Part shown: in pieces, positions 1 through 7,980 of the stretch
How the letters are laid out: the number at the start of each line of letters is the position of its first letter
How positions within the stretch are numbered: position 1 is the first letter of the stretch
Notes under the pieces: model-generated
What the model saw: only the letters and a program-made list of their open reading frames with translations
The model's database searches: none
Told to the model about the DNA's origin: nothing
Program-made: the position numbers and the translations under genes
Assembly: GCA_902623175.1 (NCBI GenBank)
Contig: CACNSR010000018.1
Span: 1-46,209 of the forward strand
DNA from: Halieaceae bacterium
GTDB lineage: Bacteria; Pseudomonadota; Gammaproteobacteria; Pseudomonadales; Halieaceae
Reading direction: 5' to 3'
Length of the DNA stretch: 46,209 nt

Positions 1-64
1 ACGTTGATCTCCGTCGCGGTGGTTTCTGTTGGCGTGGGATGACTATATAGTAAGGGCGTCGTTT

Positions 65-88
65 AAAACAAACCAGCCCGCTTGTTTT
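65..88. promoter_or_regulatory. Putative operator/palindrome upstream of acyl-CoA dehydrogenase
   Basis: A near-palindrome pairs AAAACAA (65-71) with TTGTTTT (82-88). Its inner part reads CAAAC-N6-GCTTG at 69-84. It lies about 75 bp before the acyl-CoA dehydrogenase start. Similar CAARC/GYTTG arrangements occur at 5079, 8184, 11054 and 19017, all in intergenic regions of the same catabolic cluster, so it is a candidate binding site for the TetR regulator encoded at 5173. Assignment to that regulator is inference. Confidence 0.45.
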
Positions 89-159
89 GTCTGTTGCGGA
101 ACATCGTGTTTCGAGGTGCGGCGACGTAAAGCGGGTGACCAAATTATCAGAGGGATTTA

Positions 160-1389
160 ATGATAGGTCCGAGTGAGAAGAGCGCGCGCATAGTGGCCGA
201 GTTACAGGCCTTTATGTCAGAGTATATCTATCCGAATGAGGTGGCTCATCAAGAGGCGCTTGCGGGCGCTGACAACCGCTTCGCGTCCGTACCTCTCGTC
301 GAATCGTTAAAGGACAAGGCCCGCAGCGCGGGGCTCTGGAATTTATTTGTGCCACCTGAATACGCCGAGTACAGCGATCATGGCGGCATGAGCTTTCTGG
401 ATTACGCGCCGCTGGCTGAAGAAATGGGGCGCGTGATCTGGTCGCCGGAGGTGTTCAACTGCAATGCGCCAGACACCGGCAACATGGAAGTGCTGATGAA
501 GTTCGGCACGGAAGCGCAGAAGGCCGCTTGGTTACAACCCCTACTTGCCGGTGAGATTCGTTCCTCGTACGCCATGACGGAGCCGCAGGTTGCTTCCAGT
601 GATGCGACCAATATCCAGCTCGACATCCGTCTGGAGGGTGATGAATGGGTTCTGAATGGCCATAAGTGGTTCATTACAGGTGCGCCCTACGAGCGCTGCA
701 AAATATTTATCGTCATGGGCAAGAGCGATGCCGAGAACCCGAACCGACATTTACAGCAAACCCAGATTCTTGTGCCCAAGAACACCCCGGGGGTAGAGGT
801 GCTGCGGCCGCTCACAACGCTCGGCTATGACGATGCGCCGATTGGGCATGCTGAGGTGACTTTCACTAATGTTCGCGTGCCCGCAGAGAATCTTTTGCTC
901 GGTGAGGGCAGGGGGTTCGAGATCGCGCAGAGCCGCTTGGCCCCCGGCCGAATGCACCATTGCATGCGTCTTATCGGCGCCGGGCAGCGCTGCCTTGAGC
1001 TCGCCTGCCAGCGCGTAGAAGACCGAGAAACCTTCGGCAAAAAACTGAGCCAGCATCAGTCGATTCGCGAGAATATCGCCAAGAGCTATGCCGAGCTAGA
1101 GATGGCGCGATTATTAGTTCACAAGACCTGCTGGCACATCGATAATCACGGCGTGAAGCCCTCAATCGAACTGATCTCGGCCACCAAAATCAGTGTGCCG
1201 CTGATGATCCAGGCGATTATCGACCGCTGCATGCAAATGCATGGAGCCGGTGGGCTGACCGAGGATTGGTGTATGGCCGAGCAGTTTAACTACGCACGTT
1301 GGTGTCGTCAGGCGGATGGTCCTGATGAGGTGCACCAGATGGCATTAGGTAAACGCATTATTCAGCGGCACGCTGAGGCTTCGAAGTAA
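160..1389 (+). CDS. Acyl-CoA dehydrogenase, ACAD10/11-like
   Basis: A 409-residue FAD-dependent acyl-CoA dehydrogenase, expected to make the 2,3-enoyl-CoA from an acyl-CoA. The flavin/substrate contact motif MTEPQVASSDAT is at about residues 139-150, followed by the typical NGHKWFITGA beta-strand. The C-terminal helical domain carries QMHGAGGL and the DGPDEVH segment typical of the ACAD10/11-like subgroup. Length is normal for the family. The ATG at 160 follows a purine-rich AGAGGGA ribosome site. It is the first gene of the catabolic cluster and is followed by a SnoaL-like gene on the same strand. The natural acyl chain is unknown; the setting suggests a side chain or ring-cleavage product of the compound degraded by this cluster. 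Confidence 0.93.
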   Translation: MIGPSEKSARIVAELQAFMSEYIYPNEVAHQEALAGADNRFASVPLVESLKDKARSAGLWNLFVPPEYAEYSDHGGMSFLDYAPLAEEMGRVIWSPEVFNCNAPDTGNMEVLMKFGTEAQKAAWLQPLLAGEIRSSYAMTEPQVASSDATNIQLDIRLEGDEWVLNGHKWFITGAPYERCKIFIVMGKSDAENPNRHLQQTQILVPKNTPGVEVLRPLTTLGYDDAPIGHAEVTFTNVRVPAENLLLGEGRGFEIAQSRLAPGRMHHCMRLIGAGQRCLELACQRVEDRETFGKKLSQHQSIRENIAKSYAELEMARLLVHKTCWHIDNHGVKPSIELISATKISVPLMIQAIIDRCMQMHGAGGLTEDWCMAEQFNYARWCRQADGPDEVHQMALGKRIIQRHAEASK

Positions 1390-1498
1390 TCGGTTGATGC
1401 TGATGCGGTGATGTTAAAACCGGTGGCGGTGATTCCGACTCATGGCCGCGGAGTCGCGATGAAGCGACGAAGACAACCAAAGAGACGGGGGTAAGGTG

Positions 1499-1903
1499 AT
1501 GACCGATGACGAGAAGATGGCTTTGGTGCAGCAACTCTATGCCACAACGGGTGCCGGGGATTTTGATACCGCCGAGACCATGCTGACCGACGATTTTTTT
1601 ATCATTGAGGCCGAAGGCCTGCCGATGGCAGGGGAGTACCGCGGCAAGAGAGCGCTGCGCGATTTGTACTCACACGTATTCGGGACATTGAAGGTTGCTC
1701 ACCTAGAGCCCGAGGGGATGACCGTCGGCGGCGATTATGTGATCAATGTGATTTCCTTCCGCTTCGAAGACCCCAGTCTTGCACCCGCGCTACTGGCAGA
1801 GTTGTTCCGCTTCCGTGACGGCAAAGTGTGCGAGATTCGCCCCTATTACTTTGACCCCAAACCCATCGTGGATGCCTGGGCTCACTACAGTAGTGCAGCC
1901 TGA
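1499..1903 (+). CDS. SnoaL/NTF2-like small protein
   Basis: About 134 residues with the cone-shaped NTF2-like pattern: an N-terminal helix, a GRxALRDLY-type segment (YRGKRALRDLY) and C-terminal beta strands ending in the RFRDGKVCEIRPYYF motif common to SnoaL-like and ketosteroid-isomerase-like proteins. Members act as isomerases, hydratases, cyclases or ligand binders, so the reaction cannot be assigned. The start is ATG 1499; an overlapping GTG at 1496 would add one residue. It follows the acyl-CoA dehydrogenase by about 110 bp and is closed by a strong terminator, so the two probably form a unit. A second SnoaL-like protein lies at 6775. Confidence 0.82.
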   Translation: MTDDEKMALVQQLYATTGAGDFDTAETMLTDDFFIIEAEGLPMAGEYRGKRALRDLYSHVFGTLKVAHLEPEGMTVGGDYVINVISFRFEDPSLAPALLAELFRFRDGKVCEIRPYYFDPKPIVDAWAHYSSAA

Positions 1904-1922
1904 TTTAACAACCCGCGCAGTG

Positions 1923-1950
1923 AAAAAGCCCCGCTAAGCGGGGCTTTTTT
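1923..1950. terminator. Bidirectional rho-independent terminator
   Basis: A perfect 7-bp stem GCCCCGC/GCGGGGC (1928-1934 with 1938-1944) has a TAA loop, an A-run before it and a T-run after it. It can stop transcription in both directions and sits between the convergent SnoaL-like gene and the Rieske oxygenase gene. Confidence 0.93.
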
Positions 1951-1973
1951 ATTTGCCGGTAAGTCTGGTCGTT

Positions 1974-3353
1974 TTAACTTAAGTATTTGTCGATGGTCTG
2001 ATGCAAATGCCGGATCCGGCTTTCCTGATAGCTGGCAAGAATCACCTTGCCGGTCGCTGAGTTTTTCATACCCTTTTGTACCGCCGGCAGGTTTGCATCA
2101 TCCTGATCAAAGACGCCGCCAAGTGAACCCAGTGCTTCGTGGGATGCAAAGGGTTGATCCGGGGGTATTACCGTGCAGGGCACTGCAGCTGGGCGCTCGC
2201 TGCCTTTAGGGTAACGCAACAGAATGCGCACGTCGAAGATGCAGCTGTCCGGGTCATTGCCATTAGGTAGGAAGCGATACACGATATTGCCGCCATAGCC
2301 GATCCAAACTTGGAAGTTCGGGAACAGGCTGTAGAGAATCGCATCCTGAAGCTCTGCCATAGTGGGGTCATCGAATTGCTCCCCGGCCGCCTCTTCAAAC
2401 ATCTCCTGATTCATCGCTGCCACGTATTCGCGCGCACTTTGGCCGTCTTTCATGTCGACACCTTCGTCACTGTCTGTCGCCATGCGGCCCGATAGCTTGA
2501 GGATGTCGCGGGTGATCGTTTCTTCAGAGACATCGCTCAGGTGTGGGCTGGCCACGCCCATCGGAGTCACGGATCGACTGACATTGTCACCCCAGCAGTC
2601 GTACTGCGAGTTGGCATCGCCGGTGAAGGTCAGGATCTGTTTGTGGGTTTCCACGGTGTGCCAGGATTCCATGAAGGCCTCGGCACCCACTTTCCAGTTG
2701 CAGTCCATCACGCGTTGTACGTGCACGCCAGTGAAATACTCTTCGAGAGGAAAGCGCTTAAAGTGATCGGGCAGGACTTCCATATAGTCCTCCAGGGGCG
2801 GTGCATCCTGATCAAAATTAATGAACACGAAGCCACCCCATGTCGCGACTTTGACCTGTGGCAGGCTCATGTCGCGGCCTTCGATATGCTCGAAGTCCCA
2901 CTGATTGGGAATGCCTTTGAACTGTCCGTCCAGATCCCAAGTAGCGCCGTGGAAGGGACAGCGGAATGTATCAACATAGCCCGACTCGTCGCGCAGGCAT
3001 CGCCCGCGATGTCGGCAAGAGTTAATGAACCCTTTGATCTCGCCAGAGGGTGTTCGGGTGACAATCACACTGCGGTCGATGATCCAGTAGACGTGGTGGT
3101 CGCCCGGCTCGGGGATTTCTTCTTCGCGACAGGCCATTTGCCAAACGCGCGGCCACATCTCTTCTTTTTCCTTGTTAAAGAACTCCTGGCTAATGTATCG
3201 GTCGACCGAGAGGTCCTCGTCCCCCATATCAGGATTATTTTGAAGTCGCAGATATTCGGGGACATCGACGGTTTCCAGATCAAGCAGATCCTGCCAGGTC
3301 GTACCGACGAATCGGCCGCCGTCCCCCTGCTGTTTTTGTTCCGCGTTTGCCAT
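1974..3353 (-). CDS. Rieske non-heme iron oxygenase, alpha subunit
   Basis: A 459-residue ring-hydroxylating oxygenase large subunit. The Rieske [2Fe-2S] ligands are C113, H115, C132 and H135 (CRH...CPFH). The mononuclear iron site follows in the SRPBCC catalytic domain with the facial His pair H232 and H237 inside ESWHTVETH. Such enzymes insert one or two oxygen atoms into aromatic or alicyclic substrates, taking electrons from a ferredoxin. The start ATG is preceded by AAGGA on the minus strand. It lies downstream of the thiolase-like and DUF35 genes in one minus-strand unit. No beta subunit is visible, so it is probably an alpha-only enzyme. Substrate unknown; there is a Rieske ferredoxin at 11147 but no obvious reductase in the window. 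Confidence 0.93.
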   Translation of the reverse strand: MANAEQKQQGDGGRFVGTTWQDLLDLETVDVPEYLRLQNNPDMGDEDLSVDRYISQEFFNKEKEEMWPRVWQMACREEEIPEPGDHHVYWIIDRSVIVTRTPSGEIKGFINSCRHRGRCLRDESGYVDTFRCPFHGATWDLDGQFKGIPNQWDFEHIEGRDMSLPQVKVATWGGFVFINFDQDAPPLEDYMEVLPDHFKRFPLEEYFTGVHVQRVMDCNWKVGAEAFMESWHTVETHKQILTFTGDANSQYDCWGDNVSRSVTPMGVASPHLSDVSEETITRDILKLSGRMATDSDEGVDMKDGQSAREYVAAMNQEMFEEAAGEQFDDPTMAELQDAILYSLFPNFQVWIGYGGNIVYRFLPNGNDPDSCIFDVRILLRYPKGSERPAAVPCTVIPPDQPFASHEALGSLGGVFDQDDANLPAVQKGMKNSATGKVILASYQESRIRHLHQTIDKYLS

Positions 3354-3396
3354 GGTTAATCCTTCTAAATTTCGCTTGATTTAACGAAACGCGCGC

Positions 3397-4539
3397 TCAG
3401 CGCGCGAGAATATTCACGCCACTGATGCCCGGCGCACCGTAAACGTGGGTATAGCCGACTTTGGGCTCGTTGGGCACCTGGCGCGCGCCGCCATCACCCC
3501 GCAGCTGCATGCAAACTTCGTGTACCTGCCTGAGTCCCGATGCGCCAACAGGCTCGCCATTGGCAAGGCAACCGCCATCGGTATTGACGGGCAGTCGCCC
3601 GCCGATCTCAGTCACGCCATCGGCCAACAATTGTTCCTGATCGCCATGATCGCAAAAGCCGTTTTCCGCCATATGCATGATTTCCGCACCCACTTCGGTG
3701 TCCTGGAGTTGGGCAACATCGATATCCTCCGGGCCCACCCCTGCCAGTTCGAACGCGGCCTGCGAGGCGGTAACCGTTGGTGAGTCTGCAACCTCTGGCG
3801 GCTGAGCGGGACTAAAGACCTCAAAACTGCCGTAGTTCCTGGACCGCACCACCGCGGTTTTCAAATAAATCGGGCGCGGATGGAACTCGTGAGCGATATC
3901 GGCACGGCAGACGATGAGTGCGCAGCCGCCCTCGGCTGGGGAACAAAACATATATTTGTTGAGTGGTTCACTGACCATGGGTGCATTATCGATCTCTTCC
4001 CAAGATAGCGCAGTCCGGCGCCAAGCGGTTGGGGTCAATGAGCCGTTGCGGAAGGCTTTCTCGGCCACGCGGAGTAGCGTCTCTCGTGATATGCCATGGT
4101 CATGCATGTAGCGCTGGATCTTCATGCCGAAATACTGAGTTGTCAGCATCAGGCCCGTCTCGCCGTACCAGTCGTCGAGTCCCCAGTCTGCAGGTTGTGG
4201 ATTAAAGGCGCCACGATCGTGTTTATCAAATCCGACCACCAAGCCGACGTCGTATTGTCCACTTTTGATTGCGGAGTAGGCTGCGTTTAAAGAGCTCCCC
4301 CCCGTCGCACAACCATTTGCCACGTTGGTGAATTGTAGCCCGGTCAGGCCCAGTAAATTCACCAGTGAGTCGGCGTTGCCGCTGTCTTGGCTGCCGCCAA
4401 AGGCAAATTGCATGCGTTTGAAGTCGGTGCCCGCGTCAGCGAGTGCTGCCCGTGCTGCTGCCGCACCTTGCTCGAGGCCGGACATGGTGGGGGTTCTTCC
4501 AAAGGGGTGCATCCCCAGTCCAATAATTGCCACATCCAT
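3397..4539 (-). CDS. Thiolase-like lipid-transfer (SCP-x/Ltp-type) protein
   Basis: A 380-residue thiolase-fold protein. The N-terminal half has the nucleophile-type loop NGCATGGSS with C77. The C-terminal half has NTDGGCLANGEPVGASG (from about residue 319), where the usual catalytic His of the GHP motif is Glu (about E329), and ends with HVYGAPGISG instead of the canonical CGGG loop. This is the pattern of the non-degradative thiolase-like/lipid-transfer branch; relatives paired with DUF35 proteins catalyse retro-aldol steps in steroid side-chain loss. Its ATG overlaps the stop codon of the upstream DUF35 gene (TGATG), so the two are translationally coupled and probably form a complex. The exact reaction, thiolytic or aldolytic, is unresolved. 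Confidence 0.87.
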   Translation of the reverse strand: MDVAIIGLGMHPFGRTPTMSGLEQGAAAARAALADAGTDFKRMQFAFGGSQDSGNADSLVNLLGLTGLQFTNVANGCATGGSSLNAAYSAIKSGQYDVGLVVGFDKHDRGAFNPQPADWGLDDWYGETGLMLTTQYFGMKIQRYMHDHGISRETLLRVAEKAFRNGSLTPTAWRRTALSWEEIDNAPMVSEPLNKYMFCSPAEGGCALIVCRADIAHEFHPRPIYLKTAVVRSRNYGSFEVFSPAQPPEVADSPTVTASQAAFELAGVGPEDIDVAQLQDTEVGAEIMHMAENGFCDHGDQEQLLADGVTEIGGRLPVNTDGGCLANGEPVGASGLRQVHEVCMQLRGDGGARQVPNEPKVGYTHVYGAPGISGVNILAR

Positions 4540-4973
4540 CAGTGTTGCTCCTCTGCCGCGCAGAACTGGAAGGTCAACAGATCAGTACCTTCCTCATCTT
4601 TACGCACGGTGATCATTTCCATTTTCATTGGCATGCCAATAGTGAGTTTCTCCGGCGTGTTCTCACGCAGGCGGCTCTCAACCTTGAGACCGCAAGCAAG
4701 CTCGACATAGCCTACCCCGTAAGGAGTAAAAGTCTCCGGTGTTTCATCAGTATGATAAGGGGTTTTTGGCATGAACGACTGTATTGTCCAGGTCCACAGC
4801 GTGCCTTCGCTGCCAAGATCAGCCACGGCCATGTTTTGTCCTGAGCAGGCTCGGCAGGCAGATTGGCTGGGAAAAGCGTGTTCTCCGCAGTCTAGGCAGC
4901 GGCTACCAATCAGGCTGGGCGTGTCTGCCGGCCAGCTGAATAGTCCCTCATGGAGTGGTTTGGCATTGGACAT
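4539..4973 (-). CDS. DUF35 zinc-ribbon/OB-fold protein, thiolase partner
   Basis: About 144 residues. An N-terminal rubredoxin-like zinc ribbon has CLDCG...CRAC, followed by an OB-fold region (GTLWTWTIQSF, PYGVGYVEL, GMPMKMEM). DUF35 proteins usually partner thiolase-like enzymes and may bind acyl-CoA. The start chosen is ATG 4973, which has AGGGG about 8 nt upstream; a longer frame reaches 5048 but its extra 25 residues lack family features. The stop overlaps the thiolase-like start. It is divergent from the TetR gene, with a candidate operator between them. Confidence 0.87.
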   Translation of the reverse strand: MSNAKPLHEGLFSWPADTPSLIGSRCLDCGEHAFPSQSACRACSGQNMAVADLGSEGTLWTWTIQSFMPKTPYHTDETPETFTPYGVGYVELACGLKVESRLRENTPEKLTIGMPMKMEMITVRKDEEGTDLLTFQFCAAEEQH

Positions 4974-5078
4974 GGCGGTACCCCTAAATACTGTGCAAAC
5001 CAGCTTATAAGAGGGCTGAGAGCCGCTTGGGCTGGCCGCTTTATACAAATCAGTCTAGGATACAGCCGATAAAAAAAG

Positions 5079-5094
5079 CAAGCTGGATTGTTTG
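5079..5094. promoter_or_regulatory. Putative TetR operator between DUF35 and TetR genes
   Basis: The sequence CAAGC-N6-GTTTG is preceded by an A-run and AAGC. It lies in the 199-bp divergent region between the minus-strand DUF35 operon and the plus-strand regulator, the classic place for TetR autoregulation. It has the same half-sites and the same 6-nt spacer as the sites at 69 and 19017. Binding is inferred only from the repetition. Confidence 0.45.
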
Positions 5095-5172
5095 CCACGA
5101 GCGCCGCACAGGCGAGGTAGGCACTGCGACCCAGTCGCTCCCGCAAGCAACGCACATCTCACGGGGATCAGC

Positions 5173-5892
5173 ATGACAGCAAGGAAAGCGGGCGGCACAT
5201 CTGGCAAGACGGCCACTGGCCGGCGAGCCGGCGACAAATCCCGCCTTAGCGCAGCAGGACGCATTGGTGACGGTTGGCAGGCGGAGAAAAGTGCGCTGAC
5301 ACGTCAGGCCATTCTCGAGGCGGCGGTGTGCTGCTTTGTCGAGCATGGCTACGCCAACACTACGACTGCGATGATCGCTGATAAAGCGAGCGTGTCTCGT
5401 GGCGCGATGATGCATCATTTTCCCTCACGCTCAGCGGTGATGAATGCCGTGGTGGGCTATTTGCACGTCAGGCGGCTGAACGAATACCGTGCGTTAATGA
5501 CCGATATTGATTCTCCCGATCGGACACTTACCCGCGCTGAGATCCGGGTCTCTGTGGAGACCGCTTGGAAGTACGTCAATCTGCCCTCGTTTATCGCATA
5601 TCAGGAACTGCTGGGCGCGGCGCGCACGGATCCGGAACTGGCCGAGTCAGTCGGAGAGGTGGAGCGCGATTTTGAGCGAGAGTTCTTGAAGACGGTGCGC
5701 TCGGTCTTTCCCCATTGGAAACAGGTGAAATCGCTGCAGGCGGCACACGAGCTGGTGCAATTCGTGATGCAGGGTATGGGCGTGGCGCATCGTTCATCCA
5801 ACCGGGAGCAGCGCGCCAAACGGGTGATCGACACGGTGACGGACCATCTGGAGCGGATCTACCTCGCTGATACGAGCGACGATGAACTTTGA
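5173..5892 (+). CDS. TetR/AcrR-family transcriptional regulator
   Basis: A 239-residue TetR-type repressor. A basic, Lys/Arg/Gly-rich tail of about 40 residues precedes the DNA-binding domain. The domain has ALTRQAILEAAVCCFVEHGY, then the helix-turn-helix at about residues 63-83 (TTTAMIADKASVSRGAMMHHF). The remainder is an all-helical ligand-binding and dimerisation domain. The chosen ATG at 5173 has a GGGGA element about 8-10 nt upstream; an in-frame start at 5092 would add 27 residues and cover the putative operator at 5079. It is divergent from the thiolase-like operon and is the only transcription factor in the cluster, so it probably senses a pathway intermediate (often an acyl-CoA). Confidence 0.92.
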   Translation: MTARKAGGTSGKTATGRRAGDKSRLSAAGRIGDGWQAEKSALTRQAILEAAVCCFVEHGYANTTTAMIADKASVSRGAMMHHFPSRSAVMNAVVGYLHVRRLNEYRALMTDIDSPDRTLTRAEIRVSVETAWKYVNLPSFIAYQELLGAARTDPELAESVGEVERDFEREFLKTVRSVFPHWKQVKSLQAAHELVQFVMQGMGVAHRSSNREQRAKRVIDTVTDHLERIYLADTSDDEL

Positions 5893-5960
5893 GTCAACTG
5901 TGAGAGCCGAGTCTCTTCGGGCTGGGGCTCGCAATGAGGGCAGGTAACTAAGGAGTAAAC

Positions 5961-6725
5961 ATGGGAATGGTAGATGGCAAGATCTGTTTGGTGACGGGCG
6001 GCGCGTCCAATCCGGGACTGGGCCATGCGATTGCGCATAAGCTAGCCAGCGAAGGTGCAACAGTCATAGTGACCGATGTAGACGGTGAGGGTGCCGCGCG
6101 CACGGCCGCAGAGATTCAGGAGGAGGGCGGTCAAGCTCAGGCGTGGGAGCAGGATGTGACAGATGAGGCTGTATGGGACAGCACCATGGCCCAGATTCGC
6201 GATGAGCATGGGCGATTGGACGCCCTCATTAACAATGCGGGTATCGCAATATTAAAGACATTACCCGAGCTCAGTTTAGCCGACTATAACCGGCAAATGC
6301 TGGTCAACATGACCAGTGTTTTTCTCGGCACCCAGAAAGCGGTCGCACTGATGCGCGAGACTGGTGTCAAAGGATCCATCATTAATATGTCATCGGTCGC
6401 CGCACTCGTAGGCGTGCCCGCATGCAGTGCTTACTCGGCAGCAAAAGGGGGTGTGATCGGCTTTAGCAAGACCATAGCCGCCGAGACAGCATCTGAGGGT
6501 ATTCGTTGCAATACGATCCACCCCGGGCTGATCGACACCAATATGCAGCGGCAGTCATCGGTGGAAAACCCTGAGGAGTATGTGAAGCTGAACGCAGCGG
6601 TTCCCATGGGATACATGGGGCCGCCACATACTATTGCGGATGCGGCGCTGTTTTTGGTGTCTGATTTGTCTACTTACATGACGGGCGCCCAGATGGTGAT
6701 CGATGGCGGCCTGATTAACCAATAA
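5961..6725 (+). CDS. Short-chain dehydrogenase/reductase (SDR)
   Basis: A 254-residue classical SDR. It has the Rossmann motif TGGASNPGLG at about residue 11, NNAG, the catalytic SSV serine region and the YSAAK active-site Tyr/Lys. An acidic residue after the second beta strand (VTDVDG) suggests preference for NAD(H). The C-terminus ends with the usual MVIDGG motif. It is preceded by a good AAGGAG site 8 nt before the ATG. It follows the TetR gene by about 70 bp on the same strand and precedes a SnoaL-like gene. Likely an alcohol dehydrogenase or ketoreductase step of the pathway; substrate unknown. Confidence 0.93.
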   Translation: MGMVDGKICLVTGGASNPGLGHAIAHKLASEGATVIVTDVDGEGAARTAAEIQEEGGQAQAWEQDVTDEAVWDSTMAQIRDEHGRLDALINNAGIAILKTLPELSLADYNRQMLVNMTSVFLGTQKAVALMRETGVKGSIINMSSVAALVGVPACSAYSAAKGGVIGFSKTIAAETASEGIRCNTIHPGLIDTNMQRQSSVENPEEYVKLNAAVPMGYMGPPHTIADAALFLVSDLSTYMTGAQMVIDGGLINQ

Positions 6726-6774
6726 CAGGGCACGTAGCGATGCAATTGCGAGCGCGAGAGGGGAAGGACCGATT

Positions 6775-7182
6775 ATGAGTGACCAGCATTTTGAGGACCA
6801 GCAGGGCATTCGCGCCTTGCTGGAGCGATATTGTGAGGGCGTGAATCAGCGAGACGCGGACGTATGGGGATCCACTTGGGCGGAAGATGCCGTGTGGGAA
6901 TTGCCGCACCTCGATATGGAAGGGCTTCAGGGTCGCGAAACCATTGTGGGCGCATGGCTTGAGGCCATGAAAATGTTTCCTTTCGTGAACATGATGGCGA
7001 TGCCGGGCATGATTACCGTCGACGGTGAGCGCGCCACCATGCGCAGCTATACTGATGAAGTGGCGGTGATGCAGGACGGAACCGAGTTACGACCCCGGGG
7101 TCAGTACGATGATGAGTGCGTTAAGGTCGCCGGTGAGTGGAAGTTCAGTCGCCGCGTCTTCAAGGTGCTGCACGGCGAGTAA
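6775..7182 (+). CDS. SnoaL-like polyketide-cyclase/isomerase-fold protein
   Basis: A 135-residue NTF2-like protein with the SnoaL_4 pattern: IRALLERYCEGVNQRDADVWGSTWAEDAVWELP at the N-terminus (cited here as the first helix plus the D-x-D-x-W element), then GRETIVGAWLEAM, then TDEVAVMQDGTELRPRGQYDDECVKVAGEWKFSRR as the beta-sheet wall and final DDxxV...WxxxxR signature. Related proteins are listed as dehydratases or ring-hydroxylating beta-subunit-like folds. GGAAGGA precedes the ATG. It lies 49 bp after the SDR and likely shares its transcript. Confidence 0.6.
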   Translation: MSDQHFEDQQGIRALLERYCEGVNQRDADVWGSTWAEDAVWELPHLDMEGLQGRETIVGAWLEAMKMFPFVNMMAMPGMITVDGERATMRSYTDEVAVMQDGTELRPRGQYDDECVKVAGEWKFSRRVFKVLHGE

Positions 7183-7197
7183 GGCGGCTAGGGCGTC

Positions 7198-7980
7198 TCA
7201 CACGCCCGGCAGTCCCGCGGTAGAGCCGCCATCGATGACGATCTCTGAACCTGTCACAAATCGCGCTTCCTCGGAGGCGAGGTAAATCACCAGCGACACA
7301 ATTTCTTGCATGCTGCCCAGCCGGCCCATCGGCGCGATGCCCTCCAGCATGCCTCTCGCGGCAGCGGGGTCAGGTGCGCCATCGATAGCGCTTTGAATCA
7401 AAGGTGTTTCAATGACCCCAGGGTGGATCGAGTTGCAGCGGATACCGGTTTTGGTCTTCGCCAGATGCACGGCAGTCGATTTGGCCAGCAGCCGCAGCGC
7501 ACCCTTGGTGGTCGAGTAGGTAACGTCCCCAGCTAATGCGAGCATGCCGTTAATCGAGCTATTCAGGATGATGGAGCCGCCGCACCCATCAGGATTGGCC
7601 TTCATTAACTCGATGCTCGCTTTGATCGCGAGCATCATGCCGGTCAGATTGATGTCGACGAGATTTTTCCAGGCATCGACTTCGACGGTCTCGATGTCGC
7701 TATCACCCGCATTCGTGCCCGCATTGGAAAAGGTCGCGTCCAGGCGACCGTGCTTATCGCGAATGGCCCTTTTAATTAACTCCCAACCGTCAACATCTTG
7801 AACTGCGTGTTGTACGAAGGTAGCTCCCGTGGAGTTGGCAATATCTTCGCCCGAATCACAGTTGTTTCCCGTAAAAACGACTTTGGCGCCTTCGCCTATC
7901 ATGCCGTAAACCGCTGCTCTACCTATACCGTTAGTACCGCCAGTAATCAGGACGACTTTGTTTTGGAGTCGATTTGTGAT
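7198..7980 (-). CDS. SDR oxidoreductase with no canonical start codon (ATC proposed)
   Basis: A second short-chain dehydrogenase. The first in-frame ATG is at 7902, but that would delete the Rossmann motif. Upstream codons 7903-7959 translate in frame to KVVLITGGTNGIGRAAVYG, which is the required TGGxxGIG cofactor site. Between that motif and the in-frame stop near 8030 there is no ATG, GTG or TTG. An AGGAG sequence sits 7 nt before an ATC codon at 7980, whose downstream codons (TNRLQNK) match a normal SDR N-terminus. So translation probably begins at ATC (about 260 residues), or the start codon has been lost by mutation. NAG and the YSTTK active site are present and the C-terminus has the usual IVIDGG. 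Its gene is convergent with the SnoaL-like gene. Confidence 0.75.
   Translation of the reverse strand: MTNRLQNKVVLITGGTNGIGRAAVYGMIGEGAKVVFTGNNCDSGEDIANSTGATFVQHAVQDVDGWELIKRAIRDKHGRLDATFSNAGTNAGDSDIETVEVDAWKNLVDINLTGMMLAIKASIELMKANPDGCGGSIILNSSINGMLALAGDVTYSTTKGALRLLAKSTAVHLAKTKTGIRCNSIHPGVIETPLIQSAIDGAPDPAAARGMLEGIAPMGRLGSMQEIVSLVIYLASEEARFVTGSEIVIDGGSTAGLPGV

Noticed and set aside
2541..3359. 272-residue open frame on the plus strand
   Set aside because: It is antisense to the Rieske oxygenase gene, with no domain or ribosome site.
5041..5054. 14-base repeat shared with 19101-19114 (TTATACAAATCAGT)
   Set aside because: Not listed as a repeat element, since several chance 14-mer repeats are expected in 46 kb; kept only as a weak part of the operator idea.
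5079..5094. KstR-type steroid operator
   Set aside because: The half-sites and spacing do not fit the known KstR form (AAC-N2-GTT core), so I did not name the regulator KstR.
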